A DNA stretch of 6,029 nt. Origin: Pseudomonadota bacterium (GTDB lineage Bacteria; Pseudomonadota; Gammaproteobacteria; Steroidobacterales; Steroidobacteraceae). Below are positions 1-5,094 of the stretch, piece after piece. Position numbers and translations under genes: made by a program. Each line of letters begins with the position of its first letter. Position 1 is the stretch's first letter. Location of the stretch: NCBI GenBank assembly GCA_021850555.1, contig JAJZLX010000491.1, positions 1-6,029 of the forward strand, given 5' to 3'. Under the pieces are notes generated by a model. It saw only the letters and a list, made by a program, of their open reading frames with translations. It made no database searches and was not told the origin of the DNA.

Positions 1-2
1 AC

Positions 3-314
3 GATGAGCACATGGCCGTGCGCCCGCAGTATCACTGGACCGATCAGAAGATCTGCGTGCACACCTTCTGCTGCCTGCTGGCCCTGCTGCTCGGACGGCT
101 CGTCGAGTTCAAGGCTCGCCAACTGCATCGCACCGAAGGGCTCTCGGGGCTGCTCGATCTGCTGGCCACCGTGCGCTTGGCCATGGTGCTCAAGCCCGCC
201 GGAAAACGCGGCGGACGACCGCGCTGCGAGTGGACGCTGGAACAGACCGACCCCGAGGTGTTGCGACTCTTCCGTCACCTCGTGCCGGCTCAGCCTCCCT
301 TTGTGTATACGTAG
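3..314 (+). CDS. IS4/IS1634-superfamily transposase, C-terminal end (5' truncated by window edge)
   Basis: The reading frame enters from before the window; the first complete codon is at base 3 and it stops with TAG at 312-314, so about 103 residues are visible. The segment RPQYHWTDQKICVHTFCCL followed by a hydrophobic LALLLGRLVEF stretch is the signature seen just after the last catalytic glutamate in DDE transposases of the IS4/IS1634 superfamily. Such proteins cut and paste their own insertion sequence. The tail (about 30 residues from KPAGKRGGRPRCEW) is the usual basic, weakly conserved end, and the stop is at a normal place, so the 3' end looks intact. The catalytic core is outside the window, so whether the element is complete cannot be told. 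An overlapping frame starting at base 4 is a shadow. It is the only clear gene on the + strand. Family call is from motif recognition, not a search. Confidence 0.85.
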   Translation, partial: DEHMAVRPQYHWTDQKICVHTFCCLLALLLGRLVEFKARQLHRTEGLSGLLDLLATVRLAMVLKPAGKRGGRPRCEWTLEQTDPEVLRLFRHLVPAQPPFVYT

Positions 315-346
315 CCTCTCCCTGTAATCCCCCGCCCATCAGCCAC

Positions 347-1150
347 TTACGCCCCAACGTCGTCCGAGGGCCAGTAAAGTCGCGCTAGACCATCTGTCGT
401 AAGTGCTGGCGGGTGCGCATACTGCCCGTTTCGCAGCGTCGGTATCTCGGCAGACCATCCGCGCATACCCCAGCGCAGCGCTAACAGGTAGGTGTATTCA
501 CGGGCGCATTGCGGACACCCGACCACAACGGAACCGTACACTCTATCGCCCGCCTTTGGCGGTGGGTTTGCGAGTAGGCTTGATTTCAATTCTACCGGGA
601 AGCTGTGCCTGTGCGCGGGTAGCCAATCTAGCGGAGCCGGCCGAAATTCGATCATCTTGACGGGGCCCGGACTGTCGATATCGAACATGAACGCAACCCA
701 GCTCACCTCCCGGACTAGGGCGTCTGAGGTGTTGACGAATTCCAGGGCCGGATCCTTGGGGTTAACGAACCGCACCATGACGTTGGGAACTGCCGCGGCT
801 GTCTCTGCGCGCAGATGGAGATACGTGCGGCGTAGGCCGAAGAGTACGCCGCCTAAAAGCAGCATAAGAAGAAGGCCCTCCGGGACGCTGATCCGATCCC
901 GGCGAAGATGACCGTGATAGATGGCTACAGTAGCCGCGAGCGGGAGCCCGAGCACAGCTGCGGACACGACGAGACGGGGTGCAGTCGTCGACCAACCTAG
1001 GGCTTCTCCGAAGCCCGCAACGGCGGTAAAGATCGTGGACGTAATACCAACATAGCGCAAAATCCACCTTACGGCGCCGTTGCCCATCATCCGCTGCCAA
1101 AGAGTGCGTACGCCGGAGATACTGACTGCGTCGCTGATTCCGAGTGCCAT
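347..1150 (-). CDS. hypothetical membrane protein, three N-terminal helices and a C-terminal domain with CxxC
   Basis: A 267-residue protein that I do not recognise. Three hydrophobic segments lie at about residues 30-50, 59-78 and 89-106, with a basic HLRRDR loop between the second and third. The remaining ~160 residues look like a soluble, beta-rich domain. Near its end, VYGSVVVGCPQCAREYTY puts two cysteines (212 and 215) in a CxxC knuckle, which could bind metal or be redox active; only one such pair is present. Positive charges flank both sides of the third helix, so which side the domain faces is unclear. I chose ATG at 1150, preceded by a GGGAC at 1161-1157. The frame stays open to 1312, but the longer form would run into the neighbouring zinc-ribbon gene and its extra residues are arginine-rich shadow sequence. 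The gene starts 40 bases after that neighbour ends and is probably co-transcribed with it. Confidence 0.72.
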   Translation of the reverse strand: MALGISDAVSISGVRTLWQRMMGNGAVRWILRYVGITSTIFTAVAGFGEALGWSTTAPRLVVSAAVLGLPLAATVAIYHGHLRRDRISVPEGLLLMLLLGGVLFGLRRTYLHLRAETAAAVPNVMVRFVNPKDPALEFVNTSDALVREVSWVAFMFDIDSPGPVKMIEFRPAPLDWLPAHRHSFPVELKSSLLANPPPKAGDRVYGSVVVGCPQCAREYTYLLALRWGMRGWSAEIPTLRNGQYAHPPALTTDGLARLYWPSDDVGA

Positions 1151-1190
1151 TAGTTCGTCCCGCTCTAGGGGTCTTTCGACGTGCGCCGAC

Positions 1191-1700
1191 TCAATTTCCG
1201 GCCGATGGCGCCGACCCGTGCTCGCAGGCCGAGCGCGCAATGCCCGCGATCTCATCAGGTGTCTTGCCGGCCGCAAGCTCCATTGAGACGATAGCGCCCA
1301 GCATGGCGACACCCTTATCGCCGAGCGCAGGGTAGGCGTTGCGCGCTATAGCGTCGTCGGTGACGGCGTTCACGCCGCCGGGATTGACGCCTGATTCGGC
1401 GGCAATGTAGTGCGCTGCGACGGCTGATTGGACGCAAATTGCCGAGTCGCCGGGCGCGGGCTTTACAACCGCGCCGATGATCATGAAGGCGCCGAAGCCG
1501 AGAACCATTACCAGCACGGTTATGCTAAGAAACGATAGGGCGCGCGACTGCTTGGGTTTCGTCGCCGCGGGGGCGGCCGCCGAGTCGGCTGGTGTCGCCG
1601 CTGCCGTTGGCAGTGCTACTGTCGGTGCTCCGCACCCGGGACACGCTGTCGCCTTGTCGGATATCTCACGGCCGCACTCAGAGCATTTGATGAGCGCCAT
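1191..1700 (-). CDS. zinc-ribbon single-pass membrane protein, function unknown
   Basis: A 169-residue protein. Residues 1-26 form a compact zinc ribbon with cysteines 6, 9, 20 and 23 (CSEC and CPGC knuckles), as in the small zinc-ribbon domains found at the start of many bacterial membrane proteins. An alanine/proline-rich linker (about 29-50) leads to a single membrane helix at about 54-78. The C-terminal ~90 residues hold two cysteines (89 and 159) that bracket the domain and could form a disulfide if it lies outside the cytoplasm. The expected layout is ribbon inside, last domain outside. The start at 1700 is well supported: a GGAGGG ribosome site sits 5 bases upstream and the ribbon begins at residue 5, whereas the open extension to 1790 carries no domain and spans the likely promoter. 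It is the first gene of a likely pair with the three-helix protein downstream. No specific function can be assigned; zinc ribbons of this kind occur in proteins of many roles. Confidence 0.8.
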   Translation of the reverse strand: MALIKCSECGREISDKATACPGCGAPTVALPTAAATPADSAAAPAATKPKQSRALSFLSITVLVMVLGFGAFMIIGAVVKPAPGDSAICVQSAVAAHYIAAESGVNPGGVNAVTDDAIARNAYPALGDKGVAMLGAIVSMELAAGKTPDEIAGIARSACEHGSAPSAGN

Positions 1701-1705
1701 GTCGA

Positions 1706-1711
1706 CCCTCC
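1706..1711 (-). promoter_or_regulatory. strong Shine-Dalgarno site of the zinc-ribbon gene
   Basis: Read on the - strand this is GGAGGG, ending 5 bases before the ATG at 1700. It is the best ribosome site in the window and decides the start of the zinc-ribbon protein against the longer open frame. Confidence 0.75.
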
Positions 1712-1730
1712 GGTTTTTCCGTTTGCCGGA
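1709..1730 (-). promoter_or_regulatory. possible leader hairpin touching the ribosome site
   Basis: TCCGG and CCGGA arms (1730-1726 and 1713-1709 on the - strand) enclose a 12-base A-rich loop. The second arm includes the first bases of the GGAGGG ribosome site, so if the stem formed it would partly cover it. The stem is only 5 base pairs, so this may be chance. Confidence 0.25.
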
Positions 1731-1731
1731 G

Positions 1732-1737
1732 AGTATA
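1732..1737 (-). promoter_or_regulatory. likely -10 box of the zinc-ribbon/membrane-protein operon
   Basis: The - strand reads TATACT, one base from the sigma-70 consensus TATAAT, 31 bases upstream of the ATG at 1700. That would give a leader of roughly 25 bases. The matching -35 region (around 1755-1760, CAAATT/TCAAAT) is poor, so the promoter would be weak or helped by an activator. Confidence 0.4.
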
Positions 1738-1796
1738 CGCTCCGAGCTTGCGCAATTTGATCGCTCGCCGGGAGCCCGTGAGCTTGCCACCGGGCG

Positions 1797-1876
1797 TGGT
1801 TACACGATGAGCGGCGACGTGCGTACGGATCGCGGTTACAGCTCGCCGGGGGTGTCGTCTGGTTACAGGATGAGCG
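1797..1876. repeat. three degenerate direct repeats with GGTTACA core
   Basis: GGTTACACGATGAGCG at 1798-1813 and GGTTACAGGATGAGCG at 1861-1876 match at 15 of 16 bases. A third copy keeps only GGTTACAG (1834-1841). All three are preceded by TG or CG and point the same way, at spacings of 36 and 27 bases. The interval lies between two genes. Repeated short units next to coding DNA resemble the multiple terminal repeats of some insertion sequences (the IS21 family has these) or a protein-binding array. No transposase gene of that kind is present, so an IS-end remnant is only a guess. Confidence 0.5.
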
Positions 1877-1929
1877 TGGAGCCGAAGGAGGGGACATCGA
1901 GCGGCAGACTGGGCGTCACGGCATGCTGA

Positions 1930-1972
1930 TGGCGGAATATCGGCGGTCGACCGGCATTCTTCCCTTCCGCCA
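1930..1972. repeat. 8-bp inverted repeat enclosing a 10-bp palindrome
   Basis: TGGCGGAA (1930-1937) and TTCCGCCA (1965-1972) are perfect inverted arms. Between them lies CGGTCGACCG (1944-1953), which is its own reverse complement. This sits just after the end of the Mrr-propeller gene. It could fold as a transcript end, but no T-run follows on the - strand side. It may equally be an insertion-element end together with the GGTTACA repeats, or a protein-binding site. Confidence 0.4.
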
Positions 1973-1994
1973 CCAACGAAAAACGGGGTGCTGG

Positions 1995-3428
1995 CTATGA
2001 CAGAGTGCTGAGCGGGATGAAGTGCAGTCCCTTACGACTCGCGTGGCTGACGATCGCGTACTCATTCCACACGACCAGGCCGCCGGCTCCATTGGGGGTT
2101 GCGCCGAGGAAGACCGCGGACTTTGGTTGGAGCGATTCGCGGTCGAGGCTGGCGAGCTCGTGATTGTGCCGGTTGACGGTCAGCAGCAACGGCCCGGCCG
2201 TCGCCTGGCACAACGGGTCGACCCAGGGGAAGGGCGAGGAGTTGGCCGACGTGCGCTCGAAGCGAACATCCCGAAGCCACCGGCCGGAGTCGGCGTCTAG
2301 GACGCAGATGCCTCGGCGGGACTGGAACATACCTACGTAAACGCGATCATAGAGGTCGTCATAGGTCAGGCACGCTGGAGTGGCGTCGTCCGTAGTGCCA
2401 TTGATGATTTCGGCCAACTGCGCATCGGCCAGGTAGCGACGCTGTGCCAGGTCGTAGGTGGCAACGTAGCAATTGGCGTAAGGATAGGGTCGGCCGGCGA
2501 TGCGCCCGCCGCGCTGAACGCCGATATAGAGCAAGGGGCGAGTCGGATGACGCAACAACGATAGGCAGCCGCGCCCCCCCGTCGGGTAGGGCACCGCTTC
2601 GAGCGCGTAGGTCGCGCTATCGATGATGAAAAACTGGTTCGACTTGTTGCTCGCGAAGTAGACCGATTTTTCGTCCACCGACACGGCCAGTTGACCCTCG
2701 CCGCCGCCTGCCACGGGAATGCGTTTGACGATGGCTTGTGTGGCTAAGTCGATGACAAGAAGTACCTCTGAGAATACCTGGCCGACGAAAAGACGGCCAT
2801 CCGCCAAGGCGAGGCTGCCCGGAGAGTAGGTACGGATCACGCGGGAGCCGTCATGCGGCGACACGGCCTCGTACTTGTCCAGTTCCAGCGTGCGCGTGAC
2901 GACCTTTCTCGCCGGATCGACGAGGGAAATGCTGCCATCACGCCAGTTGGTGGTGATGAGGGTATCACCCGCGAGCAGCAAGCCGTGCGGTGCGTGATGC
3001 GGGAACTGGAAGAACGATGCACTGCCGGACGATACGTCGTGCGCGAGCGGAACTTCCGAGGTCGCCGCGAGCGCGGTCTTCTCGAATTCCTGCAGCGACG
3101 TAACCAAGGTGATATTAGTGCCGCGGGCGGCGTCCTGGGCCCCGGACTGGAAGCCCATTTCGCTTACGATGATGCCGCGGTCCGCGCCCAGATCCTCGAG
3201 GATGCTCTTTAGGACGAGCACCTTTTCCTTGGTCACTCGGCTCTTCCAGAGCTTGCACTCGATAATCCAGGTGCAAAGGATGCCGGACCGCAAAAAGGTC
3301 GCGTGGACATCGATCGCGTGCGACGCGCGCACCCCGGCAACGGTGAGATCGACCTGCGCATTGCACCCCAGCCGGCGAAACACTTCGGCAGTCTCGTTCT
3401 GATACACCTTCCAATCCGGCTCGCTCAT
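1995..3428 (-). CDS. Mrr-like restriction endonuclease domain fused to a beta-propeller
   Basis: A 477-residue two-domain protein. Residues 1-120 form a PD-(D/E)XK nuclease fold of the Mrr_cat type: a first helix with E11/E15, then HAID (D40), then WIIECKLW giving E57 and K59, so the D-ExK metal-binding core is complete. GADRGIIVSEMGFQSGAQDAA (79-100) and NITLVTSLQEF match the closing strands and helices of the family. Residues ~140-470 are repeated strand-rich units (LFVGQVF..LLVIDLATQAIV, VYFASNKSNQFFIIDSATYAL, VYVGMFQ..ICVLDADSGRWL), typical of a YVTN/NHL-like propeller with about six or seven blades. There is no signal peptide, so a cytoplasmic protein is expected, although many YVTN propellers are exported. 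Start: ATG 3428, with GGGAG four bases upstream, begins directly at the domain; ATGs at 3461 and 3551 are in frame but add no recognisable sequence. Cutting of foreign or modified DNA, steered by a propeller that binds a ligand or protein, is inference. Confidence 0.85.
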   Translation of the reverse strand: MSEPDWKVYQNETAEVFRRLGCNAQVDLTVAGVRASHAIDVHATFLRSGILCTWIIECKLWKSRVTKEKVLVLKSILEDLGADRGIIVSEMGFQSGAQDAARGTNITLVTSLQEFEKTALAATSEVPLAHDVSSGSASFFQFPHHAPHGLLLAGDTLITTNWRDGSISLVDPARKVVTRTLELDKYEAVSPHDGSRVIRTYSPGSLALADGRLFVGQVFSEVLLVIDLATQAIVKRIPVAGGGEGQLAVSVDEKSVYFASNKSNQFFIIDSATYALEAVPYPTGGRGCLSLLRHPTRPLLYIGVQRGGRIAGRPYPYANCYVATYDLAQRRYLADAQLAEIINGTTDDATPACLTYDDLYDRVYVGMFQSRRGICVLDADSGRWLRDVRFERTSANSSPFPWVDPLCQATAGPLLLTVNRHNHELASLDRESLQPKSAVFLGATPNGAGGLVVWNEYAIVSHASRKGLHFIPLSTLS

Positions 3429-3738
3429 TCCGCTCCCGTCGACATCAGGCCATGCTGTCATTCTCTCAAAGCGCCTCAGGACGGGCCATAGTGACCGCGC
3501 ATCGTTAGAGGGCTTAAATGACCTGATTCGTCGCCTCCGCGTTAATCGCATCCATGAATTGCGTGCCCCCCATATCGACCCCGTGGTTGCCGGAACAGGC
3601 GGCCTTGAAACATCCAGAGAACCCGGCGCGGTTCAGATGTTCGCTTTGGTTCCTGCCGATGCCTCTCTGATGAGCCGTGGAACGTACCGCTTTGGGAAAA
3701 TGCCGGGCGAGCTATCTAGACTGCGGGGTACAAACTGA
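3403..3738 (+). other. unassigned open frame, possible gene remnant
   Basis: The frame is open from just after a TGA at 3400-3402 to a TGA at 3736-3738, about 111 codons, but has no ATG until about two thirds of the way in. From about 3502 its translation (SLEGLNDLIRRLRVNRIHEL and onward to TYRFGKMPGELSRL) has protein-like composition and third bases biased to G/C. Its first part overlaps the start of the Mrr-propeller gene on the other strand. The opposite strand is also open over 3516-3710 in another frame, so GC-rich chance openness is a real alternative. I do not recognise either translation. If real it is a truncated gene or uses a non-ATG start. Confidence 0.2.
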
Positions 3739-3796
3739 TAAGATCAGGCTCACGTCGTTACACTATCCAACGGGCCTGAGCGGTAACGGGCCAGCT
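3429..3796. other. intergenic interval between Mrr-propeller gene and traB, no confident gene
   Basis: A stretch of 368 bases that separates two - strand genes. It should hold the promoter of the Mrr-propeller gene, but I find no convincing -35/-10 pair. The upstream in-frame extension of that gene (to 3551) is arginine-rich and unconvincing. What can be pointed to is an unassigned + strand open frame and a 13-base palindrome near the traB side. The AT content rises around 3700-3770. No tRNA, integrase or attachment-site duplication is visible. Confidence 0.6.
3735..3747. promoter_or_regulatory. short palindrome CTGAT-AAG-ATCAG, possible operator
   Basis: Perfect 5-base arms around a 3-base centre in the AT-richer part of the interval, about 300 bases upstream of the Mrr-propeller start. 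It could bind a dimeric regulator; it is short enough to occur by chance. Confidence 0.2.
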
Positions 3797-3814
3797 TCAG
3801 CGGTTGACCGCTGA
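3797..3814 (-). repeat. hairpin formed by the last codons of traB
   Basis: TCAGCGG and CCGCTGA are perfect 7-base arms around a 4-base loop, with the TGA stop of traB as the end of one arm. A transcript hairpin at the stop could stabilise the 3' end or slow polymerase. There is no T-run after it on the - strand, so it is not a standard intrinsic terminator. Confidence 0.35.
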
Positions 3815-4993
3815 GATGACCGGAACACCCATCAGCCGGCCCCAGACGGCGGTGGAGGCTGCCTGAATAGCCGGTGCTGCATTCCCCGGCGGTGCCCACC
3901 AGGCGTTACTCACGGCAAGGATGAGCGTCGGGGCGGCCGGACTGTGGCCGGCCGCGAGTGCCTCGAGCCACGTCCACGAGAAGAGCTGCTCGGCACAGAT
4001 CGATGCCCACACCTGCTGCCCGTCGAGCGCGAAAGTGTGTTGCCACCACGCCGGGCGCAGGCCGTGGATGTGGGTGCTGTGCGACCAAGGCAGCCAGTCC
4101 CCGCCGATCAGGACGGCCGCGGCGCGGGATTGCGGTCGGCGGACCGGGTGCCCCGGCCGCACGGCGACGAGCGCGTCATAGCCGTATGCGGAGGCCCCGA
4201 TGAGCCACGTGGAATCGTGAGAGACACGCGCGAACTGCATACCATCGGCGATGTACTGCTGGGTGCCGGGCCACCAGTCATCGAGCAATCCCTCGCCGAA
4301 CACCAGGACCGGCTCACTCCCACGATTGCCGTGCGTACCGTCCGCGAGGATCGCTTGCCAGTTCGCGATTTCGCGGCCGACGTTCCAGCGCGCCGGCTGG
4401 ATGTGGGTGTCGATGCCCAGCCAATCCGGCGGAGGCGGCAGTGGGCAATAGCCGACGTTGAGCGCGGTGGCGACGAGAGCCAGGAGCATAAGACCGGTGC
4501 CGCTGTGCCTGCGGTACCGCGGCAGATCGGCGAGCAGGGCAATGGCAATGACCGTGAGGCCGAGGCCGACCCATCCTGCGTTCGGGAAGAACACGCCGGC
4601 CGCATTCAGTGGGGACTCCCACCCGATGAGGCCGAGGGGCGGCAGCGCGGTGAGCGCGAGCGCGAGCACCGCGCGCGGCCAAGCGGAAGCGAAGGCCCAG
4701 GGGGTCGCGAGCAGTAGGCTCGCCCCGGTCCATGCGCCGACGGCGAGCAGCACGATGTGTGGCGCCGCGGTGCCCGCCGCGGTGTTCCAATAACCCTCGA
4801 TCGCACCGAGCACCGGCCATGAGCACTGCCCGTAATAGAGCAGTGCCGCGAGCAGCCGGGCGCGCCAACTGGGGGCGAGGGCGCAGGCGAGCGGCAGGAG
4901 GATCGAGAGTGCCGGACCGGCAAGGCCAGGACCGGCGTGCAGCCACGTGAATCCCGCGAGGCTGGCGATCGCCAGGCTGGCGAATGTATCCAT
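3797..4993 (-). CDS. traB: TraB-like conjugal transfer protein (membrane domain plus nitrilase/Lnt-like domain)
   Basis: A 398-residue protein that resembles TraB of Ti/Ri-type conjugative plasmids, a relative of apolipoprotein N-acyltransferase. Residues ~5-180 hold about six or seven hydrophobic helices. Residues ~190-398 form a carbon-nitrogen-hydrolase-like domain. VFGEGLLDDW supplies a candidate catalytic glutamate (E234), and WASICAEQLFSW has a cysteine (C333) in the position of the Lnt nucleophile. The ending IQAASTAVWGRLMGVPVISAVNR is the family's closing motif. The expected triad lysine is not seen: there is no lysine anywhere in this protein. In the Ti plasmid, TraB is needed for efficient conjugal transfer and its exact reaction is unsettled. 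ATG 4993 lacks a good ribosome site; a TTG at 5026 has GGAG seven bases upstream and would add 11 residues. The open frame to 5302 runs inside the methyltransferase gene and is not used. No other tra gene is in the window. Confidence 0.75.
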   Translation of the reverse strand: MDTFASLAIASLAGFTWLHAGPGLAGPALSILLPLACALAPSWRARLLAALLYYGQCSWPVLGAIEGYWNTAAGTAAPHIVLLAVGAWTGASLLLATPWAFASAWPRAVLALALTALPPLGLIGWESPLNAAGVFFPNAGWVGLGLTVIAIALLADLPRYRRHSGTGLMLLALVATALNVGYCPLPPPPDWLGIDTHIQPARWNVGREIANWQAILADGTHGNRGSEPVLVFGEGLLDDWWPGTQQYIADGMQFARVSHDSTWLIGASAYGYDALVAVRPGHPVRRPQSRAAAVLIGGDWLPWSHSTHIHGLRPAWWQHTFALDGQQVWASICAEQLFSWTWLEALAAGHSPAAPTLILAVSNAWWAPPGNAAPAIQAASTAVWGRLMGVPVISAVNR

Positions 4994-5023
4994 GGCCGGG
5001 CGGCGATTGAGTAGATAGCGGTT

Positions 5024-5037
5024 CAAGCAGTCACTCC
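5024..5037 (-). promoter_or_regulatory. alternative TTG start with ribosome site for traB
   Basis: On the - strand GGAG (5037-5034) is followed after 7 bases by TTG (5026-5024) in frame with traB. The ATG at 4993 has only GC-rich, non-SD sequence before it. The TTG start would give 409 residues and leave a 68-base gap to the methyltransferase stop. Confidence 0.4.
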
Positions 5038-5094
5038 GCGCTTCATCTGTGAATGATCGGTATAGGTTGATCAGGTGGGGCAGACGGCCAGACG

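Noticed and set aside
1151..1312. N-terminal extension of the three-helix membrane protein
   Set aside because: It overlaps the C-terminal part of the zinc-ribbon gene on the same strand and is arginine-rich; ATG 1150 is better placed.
1797..1876. CRISPR-like array
   Set aside because: Only three copies, one much shortened, with unequal spacing and no cas genes.
1477..1929. 150-residue + strand open frame over the zinc-ribbon gene and repeats
   Set aside because: Antisense to a gene with a clear zinc ribbon and ribosome site; no recognisable domain.
3780..3808. intrinsic terminator after traB
   Set aside because: The hairpin at the stop codon is not followed by a T-run on the - strand.
3944..4717. 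257-residue open frame on the + strand
   Set aside because: Fully antisense to the traB-like gene, rich in arginine, glycine and alanine, with no recognisable motif. It is a GC-rich shadow.
4314..4946. 210-residue - strand open frame inside traB
   Set aside because: Shifted frame of traB, dominated by arginine and alanine; the traB frame has the coherent helices and catalytic motifs.
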